Shown here: positions 24,504 through 33,038 of the stretch, piece by piece
Layout of the letters: each line of letters opens with the position of its first letter
Position numbering within the stretch: position 1 is the first letter of the stretch
DNA from: an uncultured Lachnospiraceae bacterium
Lineage (GTDB): Bacteria; Bacillota; Clostridia; Lachnospirales; Anaerotignaceae
DNA: 60,017 nucleotides
NCBI GenBank assembly: GCA_944384295.1
Contig: CALWSU010000012.1
Location: 1-60,017, forward strand
Direction of reading: 5' to 3'
Translations under genes and position numbers: made by a program
The notes under the pieces: generated by a model
What the model saw: the letters and a program-made list of their open reading frames with translations, nothing else
What the model was told of the DNA's origin: nothing
The model's database searches: none

Positions 24504-24837
24504 AGTTTTTCCTCCTGTTCATTGATACATTGACATTGAATTGTTTTTTGGATTATACCAGCCGCCCTGCATGGTGGTTTTGCCACCATTTTGCCACCGT
24601 CATAAAAGTTTTGATAAATTTTTTAAAAATACAATTAGACAAAGATAATTCTTACAAACCCTATAAATTAAGGGTTTTACAAAAAAATAAAATAAACATG
24701 GTCGTGTTTGGGTATTGAAAATTTTTGCAATATCTTAAAGAAATATTAAAAAAGTATGTAAAGCATTTTTCGAATTCCGTTGTATAATAAAAAAGGTTTT
24801 TGAATTAGGAGGTTCCATTTAAGGAGGGAATGTAATT
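24504..24837. other. Gene-free stretch at the presumed prophage-host boundary
   Basis: Contains the ribosome site of the minus-strand gene, then an inverted repeat ATGGTGG (24571-24577) / CCACCAT (24583-24589) and two direct copies of TTTTGCCACC (24578-24587, 24589-24598). A late TATAAT (24783-24788) may serve the efflux operon, but its -35 is poor. The repeats could be recombinase arm sites of attR; the other end is not in the window, so no core was defined. Confidence 0.35.
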
Positions 24838-26064
24838 ATGAAGAAAAAGAAAATCATCATACTGTCTGTTGTTGTCATTGCAGCAGCTGCAGTAGGTGCA
24901 AAATTTTTCATGGGGCAAAAAGAGTCTGTTCCGACTGGGATACCGGTGACTACAACGGCAATCGAACGCCAAACATTGGAAGAAACCATAAAGCAAAAAG
25001 CAATCTTGGAAGGAACAGAGAGTGCAGAAGTCGTTTCCAATTTAAATTATGAAATCATACAGCTTTCTGTGAAAGAAGGCGACCGTGTGACAAAAGGACA
25101 GGTTTTGGCAGTGCTAGATGATAGTAGCATACAAGACCAAATTGCACAAACAAAGGGGGAAGTGCAATTATTACAATATCAGCAGCAAGAAACATTGAAA
25201 GATAGACAAACGGAGTATGACAATGCAGTCATTGAAGTACAACATAAACAAGAAGAATATGACAAACAAAAAAGTTTATATGATGAGGGTATCAGCAGTC
25301 AAACAGAATTGGATACCGCAAAACAAGCGTTAGAACAAGCAGAAAGAACAAGAGATGAAATCCCTACGGAAAATGGTGTTGCGGTTTTGACAGCATCGGA
25401 AAAACAAACTTTGGCAAATGCACAACAAAGAGCGCAAATTCAGGCTACAACTTTGGAAGATTGTCAGATTCGCAGTACCATCAATGGTACAGTAACGCGA
25501 GTCAATACAACGGTAGGACGTTTGGCAAATGAAACAGAAGATAATAAACCTATGTTTGTGATTGAAAATTTGGATCAATTGCAAATGAAAGTCATGATCA
25601 GCGAAAATGATATTGACCGCGTACAAGTAGGACAAAAGGTAGAAATTGCAGCGGATATATTGGGCAAAGATGTGGTAGAGGGCGTAGTAGATAGCATTTC
25701 GCCTACTGGAGAACAAAAAAGCAGTACATCTTCGGAACGAGTGGTACCAGTCATCATTCGTGTGGTTGGCACAAATGAAAAATTGATTGCTGGTATCAAT
25801 GCAGAGGCGACCATTCAAGTGCAAACCGTAGAAAATACATTGACAGTACCATTAGAAACATTGACAGACTTGGAAGATGGTTCTACGGTCATTTATACCG
25901 TCACAGAACAAAATACCATACATATTGTGCCAGTTTCTATTTTATTGGAAACAGATTTGTATGCCGCAGTAGAAGCGGAAGGTTTGCTCGAAGGAACCAA
26001 TGTCATACTCAATCCAGACTTGTCTATGACCGAAGGTGCAGCAGTAACAATACAACAGGGGTGA
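24838..26064 (+). CDS. Efflux adaptor protein, MacA/HlyD family
   Basis: A 408-aa membrane-anchored adaptor linking an ABC exporter to the outside in Gram-positives (YknX-like). Residues 5-22 form the N-terminal membrane anchor. A lipoyl-like half motif (ILEGTESAEVVSNLNYEIIQ) is followed by a coiled-coil hairpin (residues ~90-200, rich in Q and E), the second lipoyl half (QIRSTINGTVTRVNTTVGRL) and beta-barrel domains. AAGGAGGG precedes the ATG. It is the first gene of a three-gene efflux operon. Confidence 0.88.
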   Translation: MKKKKIIILSVVVIAAAAVGAKFFMGQKESVPTGIPVTTTAIERQTLEETIKQKAILEGTESAEVVSNLNYEIIQLSVKEGDRVTKGQVLAVLDDSSIQDQIAQTKGEVQLLQYQQQETLKDRQTEYDNAVIEVQHKQEEYDKQKSLYDEGISSQTELDTAKQALEQAERTRDEIPTENGVAVLTASEKQTLANAQQRAQIQATTLEDCQIRSTINGTVTRVNTTVGRLANETEDNKPMFVIENLDQLQMKVMISENDIDRVQVGQKVEIAADILGKDVVEGVVDSISPTGEQKSSTSSERVVPVIIRVVGTNEKLIAGINAEATIQVQTVENTLTVPLETLTDLEDGSTVIYTVTEQNTIHIVPVSILLETDLYAAVEAEGLLEGTNVILNPDLSMTEGAAVTIQQG

Positions 26065-26070
26065 TGCACA

Positions 26071-26769
26071 ATGAAAGAAATTATCAAAATAGAGCAGCTC
26101 AACAAAGTGTATGATACTGGTGCAATACAAGTACATGCGCTGCGTAATATCAATTTGACGATTACACAAGGCGAGTATGTCGCCATTATGGGACAATCGG
26201 GTTCAGGCAAATCTACATTGATGAATATTTTGGGTTGTATGGATCGCCAGTTTACAGGTACTTACATATTAGATGATATTCCAATTGCAAAACAAAGTGA
26301 AAATAAATTGTCTGCAATACGCAACCAAAAGATAGGTTTTGTGTTTCAGGCATTCCAATTGATTCCGCGTATTTCGGCAGTCAAAAATGTAGAAATTCCT
26401 ATGATTTATGGCGGCGTGAAAGGTGAAGCACGCAAGAAAAAAGCCATTGCGCTTTTGCAAAAGGTGGGATTGGGTGAGAGATTATACCATTTACCGAATG
26501 AACTTTCTGGCGGACAAAAACAAAGAGTTGCCATTGCACGCGCATTGGCAAATGACCCAGCAATCATATTGGCTGATGAACCAACCGGAAATCTGGATAC
26601 AAAAGCATCACATGAAATTATGCAGTTTTTTACAAATTTGAATCGAGAAGGTGCTACCGTTGTGGTCGTTACCCATGAAGAAGAAATTGCAGAATATACA
26701 GACCGTATCATACGCTTTCAAGATGGGCAAATTGTTAGCGATAAAAAGGTGGTGAAGGCAGAATGTTGA
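26071..26769 (+). CDS. ABC transporter ATP-binding protein, MacB/LolD-type
   Basis: A 232-aa ATPase that powers the adaptor-permease complex. Walker A is GQSGSGKST, the signature ELSGGQKQRVAIARAL, Walker B ILADEPTGNLD, and the H-loop VVVTHEEEI. All catalytic elements are intact. It follows the adaptor by six bases and overlaps the permease start by seven, so stoichiometry is probably set by coupling. Family relatives export peptides or antibiotics; the substrate here is unknown. Confidence 0.93.
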   Translation: MKEIIKIEQLNKVYDTGAIQVHALRNINLTITQGEYVAIMGQSGSGKSTLMNILGCMDRQFTGTYILDDIPIAKQSENKLSAIRNQKIGFVFQAFQLIPRISAVKNVEIPMIYGGVKGEARKKKAIALLQKVGLGERLYHLPNELSGGQKQRVAIARALANDPAIILADEPTGNLDTKASHEIMQFFTNLNREGATVVVVTHEEEIAEYTDRIIRFQDGQIVSDKKVVKAEC

Positions 26770-27971
26770 TATTTGAAAATATGAAACTCGCTTTTGCCTC
26801 AATTCGTGCCAATAAAATGCGTTCTTTTTTAACGATGTTGGGCATGATTATTGGTATTAGCTCAGTGATTGCGATTGTATCTTTAGGGGATACCATGCGC
26901 AGTATTGTAGCAGATGAATATAAAAATGTAGGTTTGGGTTTGGCATATCTTTATATCAACGCACCAGATGATACATATGGGGATAATAGCTATTTTACAT
27001 TAGAAGAAGCCCAAACAGTGCAGGAAGCTATGGGAGATGATTTGGCTTATGTGGGATTTAACCAAACAGAAAGAAAGGATATGCGTGTTGGCAGAAAGAC
27101 AAGCACAGTATATTATAATGGTCTGGCAAAAAATCCAACAGCAATGAAACAGCTCAACATCATACATGGCAGAATGTTGGAAGACAGAGATATAGAGGAG
27201 AAAAAACCATATATTATATTGCAAAAAGAAACAGCAGAACAGTTTTTTGGTACTTCCAATGCAGTTGGAAAAACAGTAGAAGTGCAGCTTGGGGAAGATT
27301 GGGAAGAATATTTGGTGATTGGTGTCTATGAAAATCAAGATTCTGCTTTGATGAAAGCATTGCAAGGCGGAAGTATGGAAACAGCATATTTGCCTGAAAG
27401 TTGTATGACAACAGAAGATGGATACTATTGGAGTTTGTATGTTGTAACAGCAGATGGTGTCAATATGGACCAAATGAAAGCAAGATTGACTTCTTATCTC
27501 GCGCGTTTGAAAAATTTGTCGCAAGAAAATATTATCATGAGTACAGCAACTGAAGAAATGAGCATGATTGATAGTATGTTGGGTTCCCTTTCTGCGGTAG
27601 TAGGTGCGATTGCTGCAATCTCGTTGCTGGTTGGTGGGATTGGTATTATGAATATTATGTTAGTTTCTGTGACAGAACGTACCCGAGAGATTGGAATCCG
27701 AAAAGCATTGGGTGCACGTACACGAGATATATTAATACAATTTTTGATTGAAGCGGCTATGATTTCAGCGGCAGGCGGTGCCATCGGTACAGCTTTGGGT
27801 ATTTCCGCAGTGTCATTAGGAGGTATGGCATTTGGAATTTCCGCAGTAGTCAAACCGCAAGTTGTTTTCGTTGCAGTTGCCTTTTCTGCTATGGTAGGTT
27901 TGGGCTTTGGTTTGTATCCTGCGCGCAAAGCTGCGAAGGCAGATCCCGTAATTGCTCTGCGTTATGAATAA
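26763..27971 (+). CDS. ABC transporter permease, MacB/YknZ type
   Basis: A 402-aa permease with the MacB layout: one N-terminal helix (SFLTMLGMIIGISSVIAIVS), a large extracellular domain (residues ~45-270) and three C-terminal helices. The conserved FtsX-type segment RTREIGIRKALGARTRDILI sits between helices 2 and 3. It completes the adaptor-ATPase-permease set. It works by mechanotransmission in characterised relatives; export of a membrane-active compound is the general expectation. Confidence 0.92.
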   Translation: MLIFENMKLAFASIRANKMRSFLTMLGMIIGISSVIAIVSLGDTMRSIVADEYKNVGLGLAYLYINAPDDTYGDNSYFTLEEAQTVQEAMGDDLAYVGFNQTERKDMRVGRKTSTVYYNGLAKNPTAMKQLNIIHGRMLEDRDIEEKKPYIILQKETAEQFFGTSNAVGKTVEVQLGEDWEEYLVIGVYENQDSALMKALQGGSMETAYLPESCMTTEDGYYWSLYVVTADGVNMDQMKARLTSYLARLKNLSQENIIMSTATEEMSMIDSMLGSLSAVVGAIAAISLLVGGIGIMNIMLVSVTERTREIGIRKALGARTRDILIQFLIEAAMISAAGGAIGTALGISAVSLGGMAFGISAVVKPQVVFVAVAFSAMVGLGFGLYPARKAAKADPVIALRYE

Positions 27972-27995
27972 AAAAATAGCACAAAACAGCAAAAA

Positions 27996-28037
27996 AGGTG
28001 TAAAACATGGAAAAATTTCATGGATTGCATCTTTTTT
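27996..28037 (+). terminator. Terminator after the efflux operon
   Basis: AGGTGTAA (27996-28003) pairs with TTGCATCT (28025-28032) with two G-U pairs, and an inner CATGG...CATG helix extends it, followed by six T. It lies 25 bases after the permease stop. Confidence 0.6.
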
Positions 28038-28058
28038 GTGTTTCTTTTCAATATAGTA

Positions 28059-28067
28059 TGATATAAT
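28059..28067 (+). promoter_or_regulatory. Extended -10 promoter upstream of dnaE
   Basis: TGATATAAT gives TGn plus a perfect TATAAT; the -35 region has only a weak match. Between it and dnaE an AGCAAT/ATTGCT hairpin (around 28150-28165, followed by TTGTTT) could attenuate transcription. The leader is about 160 bases and holds no convincing gene. Confidence 0.5.
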
Positions 28068-28235
28068 GTCTGCATAATGATTTGAGAAAATCATGGTAAT
28101 TTTTGGAAACTAGAGCATGTTTGCCGCTTTTGCTTGCAATTTGTATAGCAATGCGGCGATTGCTTTGTTTCGGTATTTCGCTATTTTGATAGATAGAAAA
28201 AATTTATCGGTGCAAAAGAAAGGAGGTATTCAAAT

Positions 28236-31200
28236 ATGGAAGCAAGTATGCGGCAAGAAAAACTACCCTTTACCCATCTGCATGTCCATACAGAATACAG
28301 TCTTTTAGATGGCTCCGCAAAGATAAAAGAATTGGTGGCACGTGTCAAAGAATTGGGTATGGATAGCATCGCGATCACAGACCACGGTGCAATGTATGGT
28401 GCCATAGAATTTTATAAAGCTGCCAAAGAAATTGGAATCAAACCGATTATCGGCTGTGAAGTATATGTAGCGGCAGGTTCCTGCTTGACCAAAGAGGGAA
28501 AAGGCGGTTATTATCATTTGGTTCTGTTAGCAGAAAATGAGGAAGGATATCACAATCTCATTAAACTGGTTTCTTATGGATTTATTGATGGCTTTTATTA
28601 TAAACCTCGTATTGATAAAGCATTATTACAGCAGTATCATAAAGGTTTGATTGCTTCTTCTGCATGTCTGGCAGGAGAAATACCAAGAGCAATTTTGACA
28701 TTAGAAGAAGCCGAAGCCAAAAAAATCGCTTTGGAATATCAGGAACTATTTGGAAAAGATAATTTCTTTTTAGAACTGCAAAATCATGGTATTCCGGAGC
28801 AAAAACGTGTCAATGAAGCCTTAAAACGTATTTCGCATGAAACTGGTATCCCATTGATTGCCACAAACGATAGTCATTATATTTATAAAGAAGACGCTGT
28901 ACCGCATGATGTTTTGTTATGTATCCAAACAGGAAAAACGGTACAAGATGAAGATAGAATGCGTTACGAAGGCGGACAATTTTATGTCAAAAGTCCAGAA
29001 GAAATGTATGAACTTTTTTCGGATACGCCCGAAGCATTGGAAAACACAGCAAAAATTGCACAACGTTGCCAGGTGGATTTTGTATTTCATGATTTGAAAT
29101 TGCCGCGTTTTGATGTACCGGAAGGAAAAACTGCACCAGAATATTTGCGGGAATTGTGTTATGCAGGATTTGCAAAACGTTATCCCAATCCACAGCAAGC
29201 ATGGAAAGAACGTTTGGAGTATGAATTGTCTACCATTGAAACAATGGGATATGTGGATTACTTCCTAATTGTTTGGGATTTTATACGATATGCCAAAGAG
29301 CATGATATTATTGTGGGACCAGGCAGAGGCTCAGCAGCGGGCAGTATGGTTTCTTATTGTTTGAATATTACAACCATTGACCCTTTGCGATATGACTTGA
29401 TATTTGAGCGATTTTTGAATCCAGAACGCGTGAGTATGCCAGATATTGATGTGGATTTTTGTTATGAACGACGGCAAGAAGTGATTGATTATGTCATTGA
29501 AAAATATGGCGAAGACCATGTTGCGCAAATTATTACATTTGGTACCTTGGCGGCACGTGCAGCCATCAAAGATGTAGGACGTGCCTTGGCAATGCCATAT
29601 GCAGATGTTGATCGCGTTTCCAAAATGATACCTACAGAATTAGGGATTACCATACAAAAAGCATTAGACATCAATCCTGATTTAAAGCGTGCCTATACCA
29701 ATGAGGAAGACACCAAAACACTTTTGGATTTATCCAAACGTCTGGAAGGATTGCCGCGCCATTCTTCGACACATGCGGCAGGTGTTGTCATTTGTCGCAA
29801 ACCAGTTATGGAATATGTACCTTTGAGTGCAAATGATGGACAAATCAATACACAATATACCATGACATTGTTAGAAGAATTGGGTTTGCTCAAAATGGAC
29901 TTTTTGGGGCTTCGCACGCTGACTGTGATACAAAATGCTGTGCAGGAAATTCAAAGGATTCATGGCATTGCAATTGATTTGGAAAATCTGCCCCAAGATG
30001 ACGAAGCGGTTTATGCACTCATCAGCCAAGGGAAAACAGAAGGTGTATTCCAGTTAGAAAGCAATGGCATGAAGCAGTTTATGCGCGAATTACAGCCAAC
30101 TTGTTTGGAAGATTTGATTGCTGGAATTTCGTTGTATCGCCCTGGACCGATGGATTTTATTCCAAAGTATGTCAAGGGAAAAAATGATAAAGATAATATT
30201 CAATATACACACCCTAGTTTGGAACCAATCTTGAAAAACACATACGGTTGTATTGTGTATCAGGAGCAAGTCATGCAGATTGTACGAGATTTAGCAGGCT
30301 ATAGTTTGGGACGAAGCGACTTGGTGCGTCGTGCAATGAGTAAAAAGAAAGCGTCTGTGATGGCAGAAGAACGCAAGAATTTTGTGTATGGTACAGGAGA
30401 TGATGTACCAGGCTGTGTGAAAAATGGGATTCCTGCTGAAATTGCGGAAAAGATTTTCGATGAAATGACAGATTTTGCAAAATATGCGTTCAATAAAAGT
30501 CATGCGGCGTGTTATGCGGTGGTAGGGTATCAAACAGCATGGCTGAAAACACATTATCCAGTAGAATTTATGGCAGCATTGATGACCAGTGTAATGGATC
30601 ATGCAACGAAAGTATCTGGTTATATTGAAGAATGTAAAAAAATGGGCATTGCATTATTGCCTCCAGATATCAATGAAGGATATGGACATTTTTCAGTTTC
30701 TGATGGTAAAATACGTTTTGGATTGGCTGCGATTAAAAATGTTGGGCGTAATGCGATTGCGTCTTTGGTGCAGGAACGCGAAAAAAATGGTGCATTTGCA
30801 TCTATGACAGATTTTTGCAATCGTATGAGTGATGGAGAATGGAACAAACGAAGCCTAGAAAGCCTAATCAAAGCAGGTGCCTTCGATTCTTTGGGCGGTG
30901 CACGTAGCCAATACATGGCAGTATATAAAAATATTTTAGATAGTATCACACAATCCAAAAAACATAATCTAGCGGGGCAATTGAATTTATTTGATTTTGG
31001 CACAGAAGATACTAAACAAGCCCAAAAAGATGATTTGCCGCCTATATCAGAATATATACAGCCGGATAAATTGACGATGGAAAAAGAAGTGCTTGGCATT
31101 TATGTCAGTGGGCACCCATTGGCAGAATTTGCATCAGATTTGCGCAGAAAAACCAGTCATAACAGTATGGACTTTTTGCCACCGGAAGAACAAGAGGAAC

Positions 31201-31718
31201 GGATACAGGTGGAGGAAGGGACACAAGTTGTGGTTGGCGGTATGATTGCGGCGCAGTCGGTCAAATTTACCAAAAATCATGAAAAAATGTGTTTTTTGAC
31301 ATTGGAAGACTTACAAGGGAGCATAGAAATTGTTGTATTTCCAAAAGTAATGGGGCAATGTCATGCATTTTTAGAAGAAGAAGCTGTGGTTTTGGTAAAG
31401 GGACGTGCAAACGTATCAGCAGATGGAGAAGCCAAAGTGATTGCATCTTCCATCACACCATTGGTCGCAACTGGGGAAGATGCGCCAATCAAACAGTCGC
31501 TTTGGTTAAAACAAGCGTTAGGCAAAGAAATGCCTTTGGTTTGGATTACTGCGATTTTAGAAAAATACAAAGGAAATACTCCTGTATATATTTATGAAGA
31601 AAAAACAAAACGAAAGATGAAAGCAGATCAAAAATTTTGGGTAACCTTAGAAGAAGGATTGCTAAAAGAACTGAGAATGTTACTGGGCGAAACCAATGTA
31701 GCGATTAAAGACGGATAG
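28236..31718 (+). CDS. dnaE: DNA polymerase III subunit alpha (DnaE)
   Basis: Replicative polymerase of 1160 aa. The N-terminal PHP domain begins FTHLHVHTEYSLLDG and continues ITDHGAMYG. The polymerase active site includes GPGRGSAAGSMVSY and PDIDVDF at residues 402-408. Helix-hairpin-helix and OB-fold regions follow (VVGGMIAAQSVKF, then IEIVVFPKVM). Length is normal for DnaE1. AAAGGAGGT precedes the ATG. The mtrB and pfkA genes follow closely and may be cotranscribed, as dnaE-pfkA is a common clostridial pair. Confidence 0.97.
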   Translation: MEASMRQEKLPFTHLHVHTEYSLLDGSAKIKELVARVKELGMDSIAITDHGAMYGAIEFYKAAKEIGIKPIIGCEVYVAAGSCLTKEGKGGYYHLVLLAENEEGYHNLIKLVSYGFIDGFYYKPRIDKALLQQYHKGLIASSACLAGEIPRAILTLEEAEAKKIALEYQELFGKDNFFLELQNHGIPEQKRVNEALKRISHETGIPLIATNDSHYIYKEDAVPHDVLLCIQTGKTVQDEDRMRYEGGQFYVKSPEEMYELFSDTPEALENTAKIAQRCQVDFVFHDLKLPRFDVPEGKTAPEYLRELCYAGFAKRYPNPQQAWKERLEYELSTIETMGYVDYFLIVWDFIRYAKEHDIIVGPGRGSAAGSMVSYCLNITTIDPLRYDLIFERFLNPERVSMPDIDVDFCYERRQEVIDYVIEKYGEDHVAQIITFGTLAARAAIKDVGRALAMPYADVDRVSKMIPTELGITIQKALDINPDLKRAYTNEEDTKTLLDLSKRLEGLPRHSSTHAAGVVICRKPVMEYVPLSANDGQINTQYTMTLLEELGLLKMDFLGLRTLTVIQNAVQEIQRIHGIAIDLENLPQDDEAVYALISQGKTEGVFQLESNGMKQFMRELQPTCLEDLIAGISLYRPGPMDFIPKYVKGKNDKDNIQYTHPSLEPILKNTYGCIVYQEQVMQIVRDLAGYSLGRSDLVRRAMSKKKASVMAEERKNFVYGTGDDVPGCVKNGIPAEIAEKIFDEMTDFAKYAFNKSHAACYAVVGYQTAWLKTHYPVEFMAALMTSVMDHATKVSGYIEECKKMGIALLPPDINEGYGHFSVSDGKIRFGLAAIKNVGRNAIASLVQEREKNGAFASMTDFCNRMSDGEWNKRSLESLIKAGAFDSLGGARSQYMAVYKNILDSITQSKKHNLAGQLNLFDFGTEDTKQAQKDDLPPISEYIQPDKLTMEKEVLGIYVSGHPLAEFASDLRRKTSHNSMDFLPPEEQEERIQVEEGTQVVVGGMIAAQSVKFTKNHEKMCFLTLEDLQGSIEIVVFPKVMGQCHAFLEEEAVVLVKGRANVSADGEAKVIASSITPLVATGEDAPIKQSLWLKQALGKEMPLVWITAILEKYKGNTPVYIYEEKTKRKMKADQKFWVTLEEGLLKELRMLLGETNVAIKDG

Positions 31719-31728
31719 GAGGCAAACA

Positions 31729-32019
31729 ATGAAAGAAGATGACAGGTTTTTTGCTAACGCACCGTATGTTTGCGTAAAGGCATTAGAAAAGGGTGTGAAT
31801 GTGATCGGTGTGACAAGGGGAGAAGTAACAAAGATCCATCATACCGAAAAGCTGGATCGCAATGAAGTAATAATCGCTCAGTTTACAGAGCATACCTCCG
31901 CGATTAAAATCCGGGGGAAAGCGGAAATTTATACCCATTTTGGAGTCATTCAAAGTGGAGAAGCAGAAGAAAGTGTAACACTTATTGGGAGGAATGAACA
32001 TGGAACAGAAAAAAATTAA
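31729..32019 (+). CDS. mtrB: Tryptophan RNA-binding attenuation protein (TRAP, MtrB)
   Basis: An 11-mer ring protein that binds free tryptophan and then (G/U)AG repeats in RNA, shutting off trp genes in Bacillus. The core GVNVIGVTRGEVTKIHHTEK and IIAQFTEHTSAIKIRGKAEI aligns with B. subtilis MtrB. The RNA-binding K37, K56 and R58 correspond to K41, K60 and R62, and the tryptophan-pocket T25, T30, Q47 and T49 are conserved. At 96 aa it is longer than the usual ~75, with extra residues at both ends. Its last 20 bases overlap pfkA. AGGAGG precedes the start. No anti-TRAP gene is visible. Confidence 0.92.
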   Translation: MKEDDRFFANAPYVCVKALEKGVNVIGVTRGEVTKIHHTEKLDRNEVIIAQFTEHTSAIKIRGKAEIYTHFGVIQSGEAEESVTLIGRNEHGTEKN

Positions 32020-32980
32020 AAAAATTGGTGTTTTGACAAGTGGTGGCGACGCACCTGGTATGAATGCGGCAATTCGTGCAGTGGTACGTACCGCTTTGTA
32101 TTATGATGTAGAAGTCATTGGGATTCGTAAAGGTTATAATGGTTTGATCAATGGCGAAATCAAAGAAATGCATAGCAAAGATGTTTCTAATGTTATGAAT
32201 TTAGGTGGTACGATTTTGCATACAGCACGTTGTCCTGAAATGATGACAGAAGAAGGTCAAAACAAAGCTGCTGCAATTTATAAAATTTTAGGATTAGATG
32301 CTTTGGTTGTCATCGGTGGCGATGGTTCTTATCGTGGTATGCAGCAATTGGCAAAAAGAGGCGTAAATTGCGTAGGGATTCCAGCTACCATCGACTTAGA
32401 TATGAATAATACAGAATATACCATTGGTTTTGATACTGCGGTAAATACAGGAATGGACGCTTTGAACAAATTGCGTGATACTTCCAGTTCTCATGAACGC
32501 TGTTCTGTTGTAGAAGTAATGGGCAGAGATGCTGGCTATATTGCCATTTGGTGTGGTATGGTCGGTGGTGCAGAGGACGTTATGTTCCCTGAAGAAAAAG
32601 AAATCAATGATAGCTCCAAAATTATACAACAGATTTTGGAAAACAGAAGCATCGGCAAACGCCATAATTTGATTGTTGTGGCTGAAGGTGTTGGTGGTAC
32701 ACAAAAACTGGCAAATGAAATTCAGGAAATCACAGGGATTCAAACAAGAGCAACCATATTGGGACATTTGCAGCGTGGCGGCAGCCCAACTGCAACAGAC
32801 CGTATGCATGCATCTATGATGGGGTATCATGCTGTAAAATCTATTCTGGCTGGGGAGCAGAATAAAGTAATTGCGTATAACAAAGGTAGATATGAAGTTT
32901 TGGATTTAGATGAAGCATTGAATATGACAAAAGAATTGGATCACGAAGTTTATGATGTTATCAAGATTCTTGCAATTTAA
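32000..32980 (+). CDS. pfkA: ATP-dependent 6-phosphofructokinase
   Basis: Phosphorylates fructose 6-phosphate in glycolysis (326 aa). GGDAPGMNAAIRAVVR binds ATP, GGDGS at 106-110 marks the ATP- rather than pyrophosphate-dependent class, and the catalytic aspartate lies in TIDLD at 130-134. This motif is usually TIDND, and the preceding GIPGT is GIPAT here, a mild variation. ATG 32000 with GGGAGG in front is preferred; it lies inside the end of mtrB. Pyruvate kinase follows after 58 bases. Confidence 0.95.
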   Translation: MEQKKIKKIGVLTSGGDAPGMNAAIRAVVRTALYYDVEVIGIRKGYNGLINGEIKEMHSKDVSNVMNLGGTILHTARCPEMMTEEGQNKAAAIYKILGLDALVVIGGDGSYRGMQQLAKRGVNCVGIPATIDLDMNNTEYTIGFDTAVNTGMDALNKLRDTSSSHERCSVVEVMGRDAGYIAIWCGMVGGAEDVMFPEEKEINDSSKIIQQILENRSIGKRHNLIVVAEGVGGTQKLANEIQEITGIQTRATILGHLQRGGSPTATDRMHASMMGYHAVKSILAGEQNKVIAYNKGRYEVLDLDEALNMTKELDHEVYDVIKILAI

Positions 32981-33038
32981 TCATTCATAATCAATTGTGA
33001 TAATTTATAACGAGAAATAAAGAGGAGGTATCTCGTAT

